This document shows, in pieces, positions 18,227 to 26,422 of a DNA stretch of 64,000 nucleotides. The translations under genes and the position numbers were made by a program. Source of the stretch: Mariniblastus sp. GTDB taxonomy: Bacteria; Planctomycetota; Planctomycetia; Pirellulales; Pirellulaceae. The notes beneath the pieces were generated by a model. That model saw only the letters and a program-made list of their open reading frames with translations. It searched no databases and was not told where the DNA came from. The stretch spans positions 1 through 64,000 of the forward strand of contig JABACA010000008.1 of NCBI GenBank assembly GCA_014237975.1. The letters are read 5' to 3'. Numbering within the stretch: position 1 is the first letter of the stretch; each line of letters starts with the position of its first letter.

Positions 18227-18891
18227 TTCGATTCGCTTCCCTCTTCACGCTCAAGGTCCATCAACGCCACCAGCATCCAGCTGCCAGATTCACTATCAAG
18301 ATCATTCTCTATATCACTTCCAGCAGGATCCAAACTCGGTTCGCCGCCAGGCATCCCGGTAAGTCTTAAGGTCAACCAAGGGTCATCATCGGAAAAAACC
18401 GGGACGGCCGGCTGGGATACAAACGACTCCCGATCGTCCCAGTCTACCAGGTTACTCCAAGCATCGACCACATCCAGGGTCATCACGGCCAGTGAATCAC
18501 GCTCTCCTGTTGGTGACAACTGCCAAGCCCAAACGGCAGCAACCAGAGCAATACAAGCCGCGGCTGCAAACAGAACTGCTGGCAGACGGCGCCTGGTTAC
18601 AGGTGCGACCGTTCGATCGGTCGACAATCCTGCTGCCCGACGTTCCACAACAGGGGCACGTCCCGTTCTGTGTTGCCGGGAATCTGAATCCGACAACGCC
18701 GGCCCAAAACAGGGGTACGCCAACTCGCCGAGTTCCATTACCCGGACGACCGCATCGCGAACTGCCTGGTCCTCAGCCATGCGGTCTTCGAACTCCTGCC
18801 GCTGCAACTCTGTCATTTCATCGGCAATGTAACAGAACGCCTGCCAGTCCAGCTCGTTCGAACCGCGATTTAAATTGGGATCCAAACTCAT
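18223..18891 (-). CDS. Single-pass membrane protein, probable anti-sigma factor
   Basis: This 222-residue protein directly follows the ECF sigma gene. Its N-terminus (about 1-60) is acidic and helical, with EDRMAEDQAVRDAVVRVMEL. One transmembrane helix (LPAVLFAAAACIALVAAVW) lies near residues 115-135, and the C-terminal third is extracytoplasmic and acidic. This is the topology of an ECF anti-sigma factor, but the zinc-binding HX3CX2C motif of ZAS domains is absent, so it would be a non-zinc type. Start 18891 is chosen because AGGAAAG precedes it; the track start at 18930 lacks this. ATGA overlap with the next gene. Function inferred from topology and context. Confidence 0.72.
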   Translation of the reverse strand: MSLDPNLNRGSNELDWQAFCYIADEMTELQRQEFEDRMAEDQAVRDAVVRVMELGELAYPCFGPALSDSDSRQHRTGRAPVVERRAAGLSTDRTVAPVTRRRLPAVLFAAAACIALVAAVWAWQLSPTGERDSLAVMTLDVVDAWSNLVDWDDRESFVSQPAVPVFSDDDPWLTLRLTGMPGGEPSLDPAGSDIENDLDSESGSWMLVALMDLEREEGSESK

Positions 18892-18939
18892 TTCAACACT
18901 TTCCTGATTCAAGTTCCTGGGAGAATCCAAAATGGATAC

Positions 18940-19503
18940 TCACTTTAGTTCGTTTAATTTCATTCTCAATTTAGCAAGACTGTTTCTCATTCGCGTCAAC
19001 ACGGTTCCCAGGGGAACCTCTAGCCGCTGGGCGATCTCGGCGAATTTCAATCCTTCGTAGATCCGTAACTGAACAATCACTTGCAATTCCGGGCTCAACT
19101 CCCCCAAGGCCAATCGAATCTGTTCGACATCTTCCGCACGTATTACCCCTTGAATGCTCTCATCGAGCGACTGGGCGTTTTCCCGGGATCTGGCATGCCA
19201 AGCCAATTTTTGATTCGCTCGCTTGGCAACCTTACCTCGACGGATCGACAACATCGCCTCGTTGTAGGCGACTTTAAACAGCCAAGCACGCCGGGCCTTG
19301 CTGGTGATGTCCCCCCCTTTTTCAATCAACCTGACAAACGTGGTTTGAACGATATCTGCGGCCAGCGCCGGATCTTTTAGCAGGCCCAGTAAAAACCGCT
19401 CAATTTCTGCCGCATGAGCTTCAAACGCCCGTTCGGCATTCGCATCATCCAGCCGGTCTGAAAAATTTGGTTCGTCGTTCAATTCAAAAGCCGCTCGGCT
19501 CAA
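18940..19503 (-). CDS. ECF RNA polymerase sigma factor
   Basis: This 187-residue sigma-70 family ECF factor has region 2 at about 25-95, including DIVQTTFVRLIEKG and AWLFKVAYNEAM, and region 4 at about 130-185, ending in PLGTVLTRMRNSLAKLRMKL. It heads a minus-strand unit with the anti-sigma-like protein, a secreted helical protein, the PSCyt protein and the DUF1501 protein, and presumably directs their transcription. The start is TTG 19503, with AAGG only 3-4 bases upstream, so the start is tentative; no in-frame ATG exists nearby. An inverted repeat TTGGAC-N7-GTCCAA lies about 25 bp upstream. Which ECF group it belongs to cannot be settled from inspection. Confidence 0.92.
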   Translation of the reverse strand: MSRAAFELNDEPNFSDRLDDANAERAFEAHAAEIERFLLGLLKDPALAADIVQTTFVRLIEKGGDITSKARRAWLFKVAYNEAMLSIRRGKVAKRANQKLAWHARSRENAQSLDESIQGVIRAEDVEQIRLALGELSPELQVIVQLRIYEGLKFAEIAQRLEVPLGTVLTRMRNSLAKLRMKLNELK

Positions 19504-19904
19504 ATGCCTTCATCGAAAAAACAAGTTGGACAAACAAAGTCCAAGCGACGCATTTTTAATACGTTTTGAGTACTTATTATTGCCAAATTCCCTTGGGTTC
19601 CAGAAAAAAGCGATGAATTTAGGCATCTCCGAGGACAGAAAGCCCAGCAGACCGCCAAAACCATGTATTTCTGCCCGCCTTGATCGTGGATCGAGCTGGA
19701 TTTTTTCCGGGCAAAACCGAGGCAATTTGGTTGAGTTGGCGTAGAAAAGCGTGGGCGGCACTGGAAAATGACTGCCCAGCATCGAAGCCTTGCCATAATC
19801 TGGATTTACGGTCATCATTTTCAAGTCCCTCAGTCATACGGTTTTTTTGGCCAACCGTGGTTTTCTACCAGCCGCGCGTGAGGTCCTGGGAGTATCCATT
19901 TCCA
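19504..19904. other. Divergent promoter region between the ECF sigma gene and the ABC permease
   Basis: About 400 bp. It contains the inverted repeat TTGGAC-AAACAAA-GTCCAA at 19526-19544 near the sigma gene. The long 5' extension of the permease ORF (19680-19904) has a composition unlike membrane protein and is probably not translated. Minus-strand ORFs 19500-19837 overlap each other in three frames and are not credible. Confidence 0.55.
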
Positions 19905-21740
19905 TTGTTTGTCGGCCCTGTATTTTCTCGTGAAGCGGTCGTCGCACCGCGGCGTCCCCGACATTACGTGATGCGAACCGTTTATGGATTGGCATTATTA
20001 CTATTGATTTGCACCGCTTGGATGATTTTGGCTGGCACCCAGGTCATTCGAAATGTGGGTGACATGGCCCGCTTTGGTGCGATTCTTTTTCAGATTTTGG
20101 CCCCACTCCAATTAGCCATTATCCTGTTTTTGTCAGCCATTCAATCAGCCAGCAGCATCGCTGTTGAAAAAGATCGGCAGACACTAATCCTGTTATTGAT
20201 GAGTCGTCTGACCAATAGCGAGCTAGTCTTGGGGAAATTGTTTTCCAGCCTGCTCAACAACGGTGTCATGTTGATGACAAGCATCCCGATCCTGATGCTG
20301 ATTGTCTTATTCGGCGGCACTTCGTTCGATCAGGTAGGCTGGACGGTAGCGGTCACGTTTGTCACTGCATTGGCAGCAGGATCGATTGGGGCAACCGTTG
20401 CATTATGGCGCGAGAAGACATTTCAAACACTCGCGCTGGTTGCATTGTCAATCGTCTTCTGGCTTGGCCTGGCAGCGGGCATCGGGCTGATACAACAACC
20501 TATCCTGGGAGTGAATGCCCAATGGTTATCATCGGCCCTGAGCCCCATTTCGGCCATCTTTGCAGCGAGCAACCCGTCGATCGCCTCCAATTGGTCAATC
20601 GAAGTTTTTCCTTACCTTGTTTTTGCCACGATGCTGACAATCTTACTGTGCGGTTTATCGGTATTGCGGGTTCGCAAGTGGAACCCCAGTCGTGATGTTC
20701 GGCCGGGACAACAAGAAGATTATTCAGGGGGCATTGACCTGTTCACGGGCGAGGTGAAATTGGACAGTGACGGGAATCCTCTCACCCCATCAGAAGCAAG
20801 CCACCACGTCGATGACCGTTCACGAACGGTCAACCAAGAAAGTCGCCGCGTCTGGGACAATCCCGTATTGTGGCGGGAAATGTGCACCTGGGCCTACGGG
20901 CGAAAAATACTGTTTATCAGAATGGCCTATTGGTTGATGGCCGCATTCGTATTTATTGCACTTTATTCGCTGATTACCAGTGGCGAAGCAACCCGGGCCA
21001 CCGCCGATTCATCGGTGTCGATCCCTGTCGTTGCCGGCCCCTTGGCCCCGTTCATGTTGGTCAGTCTCGTCATGGTTAATGCACTGGCTGTCACTTCGAT
21101 TACCAACGAAAGGGATGGACGAGCTCTGGATTTGTTACGGGTCACTGATATTTCACCCAAAGAATTCCTGTTTGGGAAACTGTTTGGTGTACTGTACGTC
21201 GCGATTGATATCGTACTGATTCCAGTGGTCATGTGCCTGTATTTATCTCTCAACGGTGCCATTACGTATGAGAACCTGTTGTACCTGCTATTCGCGATAT
21301 TGGTCCTCAATGTGTTTGTTTCAGTTCTTGGAATTCACTGCGGGATGTCTTACGGAGGCAGTCGCCAGGCAATCGGCGTCAGCCTGGGAACGGTTTTTTT
21401 CCTGTTTCTGGGAATTGTAACCTGCATGGTCATGATGGTTTCATTTACGGGCAACGTCGAAGCCCAGTTGACACCGTTTTTGGCGTGTATCGTAGGTGGA
21501 GCTGTCGGTTTGTACGTGGCGCTTGGCTGGAATACGCCATCGCCAGCGTTGGCATTGGCTTCGGCGATATTACCATTGGCAATGTTTTATTCGATTACCA
21601 GTTTGCTTCTGGAAAACTACTTATCCGTCATATTGGTCGTTGCGTTTACCTATGGATTTACCACGACTGCCATGATCATGCCAAGGTTGAGCGAGTTCCT
21701 TGTGTCAACGGGTCGTTCAAAAATTTCTGAGAATGAATAG
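19905..21740 (+). CDS. ABC-2 type transporter permease
   Basis: This integral membrane protein (about 611 residues from the proposed start) has repeated hydrophobic helices arranged as two six-helix-like halves separated by a polar segment (about 260-320) with SRDVRPGQQEDYSGG. It fits ABC-2 permeases of the ABC-type multidrug/gliding group, typically with VFSREAVVAPRRPRHYVMRT at the N-terminus and FREMCTWAYGRK-like motifs (LWREMCTWAYGRK seen) between halves. The start is uncertain: I favour TTG 19905, which gives the family-like N-terminus; GTG 19878 is an alternative, and the ORF track begins at 19680. No ATP-binding subunit is encoded alongside. The last codons overlap the next gene (ATGAATAG), so it is co-translated with the CNNM proteins. 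Confidence 0.82.
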   Translation: MFVGPVFSREAVVAPRRPRHYVMRTVYGLALLLLICTAWMILAGTQVIRNVGDMARFGAILFQILAPLQLAIILFLSAIQSASSIAVEKDRQTLILLLMSRLTNSELVLGKLFSSLLNNGVMLMTSIPILMLIVLFGGTSFDQVGWTVAVTFVTALAAGSIGATVALWREKTFQTLALVALSIVFWLGLAAGIGLIQQPILGVNAQWLSSALSPISAIFAASNPSIASNWSIEVFPYLVFATMLTILLCGLSVLRVRKWNPSRDVRPGQQEDYSGGIDLFTGEVKLDSDGNPLTPSEASHHVDDRSRTVNQESRRVWDNPVLWREMCTWAYGRKILFIRMAYWLMAAFVFIALYSLITSGEATRATADSSVSIPVVAGPLAPFMLVSLVMVNALAVTSITNERDGRALDLLRVTDISPKEFLFGKLFGVLYVAIDIVLIPVVMCLYLSLNGAITYENLLYLLFAILVLNVFVSVLGIHCGMSYGGSRQAIGVSLGTVFFLFLGIVTCMVMMVSFTGNVEAQLTPFLACIVGGAVGLYVALGWNTPSPALALASAILPLAMFYSITSLLLENYLSVILVVAFTYGFTTTAMIMPRLSEFLVSTGRSKISENE

Positions 21741-23004
21741 CCTTCTGCAACTTTTGCCATGGTTCATTGGAATGTTAGTGCTGGTCTGCTGTTCGGGATT
21801 TTTCTCGGCCAGTGAAGCGGCCCTTTTCTATTTGCGGCCGAGTGACCGACGTTCGCTGAAGAATGGTTCCTCCAGTGAACAACTTGCCTGGGAACTGCTG
21901 GACGATCCGGATCGGCTGTTGTCGGCTGTCCTGTTCTGGAATCTGGTCATCAATATCGCCTACTTTACGATTAGCTCCATCATTACGCTGAGGATGGAGA
22001 GCGATCCATTACTTGGTCAGAGTATTGGCATCGGATTCGCTATATTTTCCCTGTTGGCAATCATCTTTTTCAGTGAAATGCTGCCCAAGAGCTTGGCCGT
22101 TATCAAGCCCCTTTCGATTACCCGGATCGTCAGCCTGCCATTATCGATTGCCGTGCGGGTATTGGATCCCGTCATGCCCGTATTGCAGAGTGTGAATCTC
22201 ATATCAAAAAGGATATTGTTGCCGTCCTTCAAGAAAGAGCCCTACATGGAAACGGGCGATCTGGAACGTGCCATCGAATTGACCGGGGACAATGATGCCA
22301 GCGTGATCAAACAGGAACAGGCTGTTCTGCAGAACATCGTGCAACTTTCCAAGATTCGAATTGATGAGTGGATGCGTCCCCGAACCCAGTTCGTCAATTA
22401 CAAACCACCTGTCAGTTTGAACGACCTGAGATCAGTACCGGCCAGTGGTTATCTCCTGGTGACGGAACCTGATTCGGAAGAAATTGCGAAGGCAATTCGA
22501 CTGGACAACCTGTTCGATCTGCCGGATGAAAACGTCGAACGTTTGGCGGAGCCGGTCCTTTATCTGCCCTGGTCGGCGACGGTTGCAGACGCACTGGAAA
22601 AAATGTCACATCGGGATCGCGAGGTAACGGTTGTCCTTAATGAATACGGTGAAACGATTGGTATTCTGACGATCGAAGACGTTTTGGAGACCGTTTTTAA
22701 CTATTCCCCCAGTCGAACCAAGCGACTCTTGGATCAAAACCCCCTGCACAAGATCGAGGATGGAAAATGGGTGGTTTCAGGAATGATGAGCCTGCGTCGG
22801 TTGAGCCGTGAACTGGATATTTCCATCCCTGAAACCCACAGTGTCACGGTTGCCGGTGTGATTCAAGAGAGCATGCAACGGCTGGCCGCCCAACAGGACG
22901 AATGCGATTGGGGACCGCTACATTTCCGGGTTATCGAGATCCCGCATCGTGGCCATATGATCGTCGAAATGACATTGAATGCGACCGACGAGGACCAGCA
23001 ATGA
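21733..23004 (+). CDS. CNNM/CBS-domain protein (HlyC/CorC family), first copy
   Basis: This 423-residue membrane protein has an N-terminal CNNM (DUF21) domain with about four helices (FSASEAALFYLRPSDR near the start), a CBS pair region with MRPRTQFVNYKP and LNEYGETIGILTIEDVLE, and a C-terminal CorC_HlyC-like domain with IEDGKWVVSGMMSLRRLS. Such proteins transport or regulate Mg2+ or other divalent metals. The ATG at 21733 overlaps the permease stop; the track start at 21700 is unlikely. Its TGA overlaps the ATG of the next paralogue (ATGA). Together with the ABC permease this forms a three-gene coupled unit. Confidence 0.9.
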   Translation: MNSLLQLLPWFIGMLVLVCCSGFFSASEAALFYLRPSDRRSLKNGSSSEQLAWELLDDPDRLLSAVLFWNLVINIAYFTISSIITLRMESDPLLGQSIGIGFAIFSLLAIIFFSEMLPKSLAVIKPLSITRIVSLPLSIAVRVLDPVMPVLQSVNLISKRILLPSFKKEPYMETGDLERAIELTGDNDASVIKQEQAVLQNIVQLSKIRIDEWMRPRTQFVNYKPPVSLNDLRSVPASGYLLVTEPDSEEIAKAIRLDNLFDLPDENVERLAEPVLYLPWSATVADALEKMSHRDREVTVVLNEYGETIGILTIEDVLETVFNYSPSRTKRLLDQNPLHKIEDGKWVVSGMMSLRRLSRELDISIPETHSVTVAGVIQESMQRLAAQQDECDWGPLHFRVIEIPHRGHMIVEMTLNATDEDQQ

Positions 23005-23990
23005 TCGGGGTGTCCATCGTCTTGTTACTGGCAGGGGTTTTCCTGAGCGCGTTTTTCAGCGGCAATGAGACAGGTTTTTATCGAGCCAGTCGGGTTAGAT
23101 TGGTGATGGACGGTTTGGATGGTGATTGGGTTTCAAGATATCTATTAAAGTTTGCCAACAACCCGACCCTATTTGTCGCGACGACTCTGGTTGGAAACAA
23201 TGTTGCAAACTACCTGACTTCGCTGGCAATCGTATTGTTGACTAGAGCCCTTTACCTGGACGATCCGGGCCTGGCCGAAATGTTGGCACCCATCCTGTTT
23301 GCCCCCTTCCTGTTTGTCTACGGAGAGTTATTGCCAAAACACCTGTTTTACAATGCTCCCAACCGGTTATTGCGACGAAGTGGAGTTTTGTTTCTCGGTT
23401 TTACACTGCTCTTTACACCCATCGCCGTCATCCTCTGGGGACTGGCACGCATGCTGGAACGTATTCTCGGCAAATCGCCCGACAAAGTCAGGCTGATGTT
23501 GGCCCGACAGGAGCTGCAGGAAGTGCTGGTCGAAGGTCAGCAGGCAGGTATCCTGCACCCAACACAGCGGCACCTGGGACAGAATTTTTTCCTGGTGGCA
23601 TCCAACCCCGTGCGCTCGGTCTGTACTCCATTAGCCAAAACCCTTCCGATTGCCATGGGTACAGAAAATTCGCTTGCGATCCGACATGCTCGCAAGCACG
23701 AATTGGCTGACATCCCGCTCTACCAAACCAACCGGAACAATATTGTGGGCTACGTCCGAACCATTGACCTGTTACTGAAAAATCAGCCGGATGGCACCAT
23801 CCGTAATGTCCAAACGATGAGCGAGATCAATGAAGAGGAGGTTTTTGGCGAAGCCCTGCTTAGGATGCAAACCAACCGGGAGACGATTGCGCGTGTCATA
23901 CGCGAGAACGGACAGACGGTTGGACTCTTATCGATTGACCAGTTAACCGACCCTTTATTGAAGGGCCCCTTGGGATCGTTTCGTCGCTAG
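23001..23990 (+). CDS. CNNM/CBS-domain protein, second copy, lacking CorC_HlyC
   Basis: This 329-residue paralogue of the preceding gene starts MIGVSIVLLLAGVFLSAFFSGNETGFYRASR, with the CNNM glycine/serine-rich N-terminus. Four hydrophobic helices end near residue 170, followed by a CBS-like part (VIRENGQTVGLLSIDQL). It ends after the CBS region with no CorC_HlyC domain, unlike its neighbour, so the two may form a heterodimer in which only one subunit carries that domain. The start ATG 23001 overlaps the upstream TGA; the track start at 22902 lies inside the previous gene. No terminator is visible before the convergent 23996 gene. Confidence 0.88.
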   Translation: MIGVSIVLLLAGVFLSAFFSGNETGFYRASRVRLVMDGLDGDWVSRYLLKFANNPTLFVATTLVGNNVANYLTSLAIVLLTRALYLDDPGLAEMLAPILFAPFLFVYGELLPKHLFYNAPNRLLRRSGVLFLGFTLLFTPIAVILWGLARMLERILGKSPDKVRLMLARQELQEVLVEGQQAGILHPTQRHLGQNFFLVASNPVRSVCTPLAKTLPIAMGTENSLAIRHARKHELADIPLYQTNRNNIVGYVRTIDLLLKNQPDGTIRNVQTMSEINEEEVFGEALLRMQTNRETIARVIRENGQTVGLLSIDQLTDPLLKGPLGSFRR

Positions 23991-23995
23991 CAGGT

Positions 23996-24256
23996 CTACA
24001 TCGCTTTGCGATAACCGAGTGACCGGATCACTTCCAACATCTCCTCATAGTTGATGTAACGACGTCGGTGTGTGACCTTGTAACTATCCATCGCATGGCC
24101 TAATTCGGCGGCATCGTCGGTCAGTTCACTATGAGAATCACTGAATTGCCGCCGTTCCCGACCATTCTGATTTGCCAGATTACTGAGATTTCGTCGATCG
24201 ACAAAAACGGTTGGGCGGGAATGGACGGCAGCGCCATTTTCTTTACCGGTTTTCAT
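23996..24256 (-). CDS. Small conserved protein of planctomycete type, function unknown
   Basis: This 86-residue soluble, charged protein ends NYEEMLEVIRSLGYRK. The second half (RRQFSDSHSELTDDAAELGHAMDSYK) resembles a short conserved family I associate with planctomycete genomes. No membrane segment, metal motif or DNA-binding signature is visible; basic residues are spread through both halves. AGGAAG lies about 12 bases before the ATG. A promoter-like TATATA with an adjacent palindrome lies about 32 bp upstream (annotated separately). Function unknown. Confidence 0.7.
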   Translation of the reverse strand: MKTGKENGAAVHSRPTVFVDRRNLSNLANQNGRERRQFSDSHSELTDDAAELGHAMDSYKVTHRRRYINYEEMLEVIRSLGYRKAM

Positions 24257-24287
24257 TGCATCGCTTCCTGGACAAGGGGTTTACCTT

Positions 24288-24308
24288 TATATAGGTTACG
24301 CCGGTAAC
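24288..24308 (-). promoter_or_regulatory. Candidate promoter with adjacent operator-like palindrome
   Basis: Read on the minus strand, GTTACCGGCGTAAC (GTTAC-N4-GTAAC) is followed directly by TATATA, about 32 bp before the start of the 86-residue gene. The arrangement suggests a repressor or activator site next to a -10 box. No -35 box is claimed. Confidence 0.35.
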
Positions 24309-24414
24309 ACGGGTCGAAGTAAACCGGGAATCCCTCGCAGAATGCGTTCTTTTTTTGAGATCAGAATGCGGATATTATCGGAAATGCGGGATGATTTCAC
24401 AGCCTTACCGGGGA

Positions 24415-25353
24415 TCATCGATGAATGAGATCCAGCGCAGCGACATGTTCGTCCTCGCTTTCCCGCAACTGATTCAATAGCGAAGTCAATTTGGCTTCGG
24501 CAGGATATCTCTCGAGTCCACGGGTCAATGTGGACCGAGCCAACGACGGTTGGCCCGCCAGGAACTGGGCTCGTGAGAGTTGTACAAATGTGTCGGATGT
24601 CGCATCGTTGCGATTGACTGCCACCTGTAGTTTCTCCATTGCCGATTCAAACTGTTGCAACTCAATCAGCACGACACCTTGAAAAAGAAGGGCGTCTTGG
24701 GGTTCCTGGCCGGTAGGATATTGACTCAACAACTGCTCGATACCGGACAAGGCGCGCTTGGATTGACCCATCTGCCGATGTAATTGGGCTATCTGGATCT
24801 GAACACCACTCCTGTTTGGGTCAATGCTCAATGCGCGTTGAAAATCAGCCACCGCTTCGGGCAACTCGCTTTGGGACCAGTGGGTTTGCCCACACAACTC
24901 CCAAGCTGCTGCCAACTGCCGGTTTCCCTCAAGGGCCAACTCGGCCTGGCGTTTAGCGGGAATCAGTTTACCACTTCTTAAATAAGCGCGGCCCAGTTTG
25001 ACTCTCAAATCGGCGTCTCCGTCAGACAGCTCGACGGCTCGCGTCAACTCGGCAATCGCTTCCGGATATTCACCGTTATCAATATAAATATCCGCCAATT
25101 GCTCTCGAATTCGACGATCATCAGGAGCATTGTTGATGGCACGCCGCAGGCAGTTTTTTGCTTCTTCGATACGACCGTTGGATAGCGCATCCCGACCACC
25201 CTGCTCCCAAAGCCGCGCATCCGCCAGTGTGCTGTTGGTTTGATTAAAGGGTCGGAACACATGGCAACCTGTTGAACTGATAACGACAACAACCAGAATC
25301 AAAAATGTTTGTTGGCTTACGTTTTCCAGTCGTTTGTTCAACAATCGGCTCAA
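24415..25353 (-). CDS. TPR-repeat lipoprotein
   Basis: This protein of about 312 residues has a lipoprotein signal (FLILVVVVISSTGC, lipobox STGC) followed by at least six tetratricopeptide repeats, for example AKNCLRRAINNAPDDRRIREQLADIY, EAIAELTRAVELS and EAVADFQRALSIDPN. It is likely a periplasmic-face scaffold anchored to a membrane. I favour TTG 25353, which puts the lipobox Cys at about residue 30, with GGGG upstream. ATG 25452 or 25470 would add up to 39 residues before a normal-length signal. The gene is divergent from the 25534 gene. No substrate or partner can be named from the sequence. Confidence 0.75.
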   Translation of the reverse strand: MSRLLNKRLENVSQQTFLILVVVVISSTGCHVFRPFNQTNSTLADARLWEQGGRDALSNGRIEEAKNCLRRAINNAPDDRRIREQLADIYIDNGEYPEAIAELTRAVELSDGDADLRVKLGRAYLRSGKLIPAKRQAELALEGNRQLAAAWELCGQTHWSQSELPEAVADFQRALSIDPNRSGVQIQIAQLHRQMGQSKRALSGIEQLLSQYPTGQEPQDALLFQGVVLIELQQFESAMEKLQVAVNRNDATSDTFVQLSRAQFLAGQPSLARSTLTRGLERYPAEAKLTSLLNQLRESEDEHVAALDLIHR

Positions 25354-25533
25354 CTTTTTTTTCCCCGGAAGGTCCCTTGCTATCAGCGCAGCGGCCAACC
25401 ATAACACCCTTGGCCCGTTGCATCTATATCGGAATCTCGACCCATTCGTCATGATCCGAATTGCCAGCAATGTTCATCCAGTTGGAATGGTATATAAAGA
25501 AAGGCACTCCGTTACTTATTTGCTAGCAGGACT

Positions 25534-25971
25534 ATGACAACTACATTCAAACGAGAACACATTGAGTTTATCTATCCCGAAACCTGGCAACTCACCGAGA
25601 CGGTAGAAGAGGCCCCATTTTCTGGAGAAGTTTCACTGGAAACACCAGACGGTGGTTTTTGGACTCTACTGATCTTTCCTCCGGACGTTGACGCCAACGA
25701 GTTGTTAGAAAACGCGAAACAGGGATTGGTCGACCAGTATGAGGACATTGAATTCCAAGCTCCCACTGGCCCGCTGGATGAAATCTACGAATGCATCGGC
25801 GCCGATGCATTTTTTTATTGTCTGGATTTCCTGGTGACCGCCAATCTAAGTGTCATTTCCACACCGCGGCATGTGCTGGTTATTTGCTGTCAGGCTGAAA
25901 GTCGGGAATTTGACGAGAAGAGAGAAGTCTTTGCGGCAATCACTACGAGCTTATTAAAAAACATCGCCTGA
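25534..25971 (+). CDS. Conserved small soluble protein, function unknown
   Basis: This 145-residue protein has alternating beta-strand-like hydrophobic segments (IEFIYPETWQLTE, GEVSLETPDGGFWTLLIFPP, DAFFYCLDF, HVLVICCQAES) and is acidic overall. The pattern resembles a compact alpha/beta fold such as the DcrB/PsbP-like group, but I cannot place it with confidence. AGGA lies 8 bases before the ATG. The gene is divergent from the TPR gene. An orphan rho-independent terminator lies about 380 bp downstream on the same strand. Confidence 0.75.
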   Translation: MTTTFKREHIEFIYPETWQLTETVEEAPFSGEVSLETPDGGFWTLLIFPPDVDANELLENAKQGLVDQYEDIEFQAPTGPLDEIYECIGADAFFYCLDFLVTANLSVISTPRHVLVICCQAESREFDEKREVFAAITTSLLKNIA

Positions 25972-26422
25972 AAGACTTCCTGCATCGGCAAATTAGAACC
26001 CGTAGCCTGTAATTTCTACAATCACCTGCCGGAAATACACATAACCCACACCTCGCGGTTGGCTGGTTTCCCGAAAAAACGTGGATCCTGACGATTTGAT
26101 TAGGTTTGGCACGGCAAGTGCAATACGATCAGCTACCCAAGACGACGTTCGAAACAACGAAAGTGAAACCATCAAGGGTCCGCCGAATCACTCACGGGAT
26201 TCGGCATCCACTGGATGGGGTCACATCATCCGGATTGGGAAACTGTTTCGGACAGGGACGTCGCTCGTGAATCTAAGGTACCGTCACATCATGCCGTGAC
26301 CCACGAAAGCCGAATCACCAACCCGGCAAACCAGTTTTTCACGACGAAACAACCCGCTTTCACCGGCGGGTTTTTTTTGTGTCTCCCATCGGGATCGGTT
26401 CGCCGGCAAGACCAAACTTCGG
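25972..26422. other. Gene-poor interval before pyruvate kinase
   Basis: About 450 bp with no supportable coding region; the 60-aa minus ORF at 25993-26175 and the plus ORFs starting at 26081 and 26215 have no family features. It ends with a strong plus-strand terminator. A small RNA or a long 3' untranslated region is possible. Confidence 0.5.
26351..26378 (+). terminator. Rho-independent terminator
   Basis: The stem AACCCGC / GCGGGTT encloses an 8-base loop and is followed by an uninterrupted T-run on the plus strand. It terminates transcripts coming from the left; the nearest plus-strand gene ends at 25971. Confidence 0.8.

Noticed and set aside
19510-19824. Minus ORFs of 72-104 aa before the ECF sigma gene
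   Set aside because: Three overlapping frames with no conserved features in the divergent promoter region.
19680-19904. 5' extension of the ABC permease ORF
   Set aside because: No membrane or family character and no good ribosome-binding site; translation probably starts near 19905.
25993-26175. Minus ORF of 60 aa
   Set aside because: No features; lies in a gene-poor interval and is not supported.
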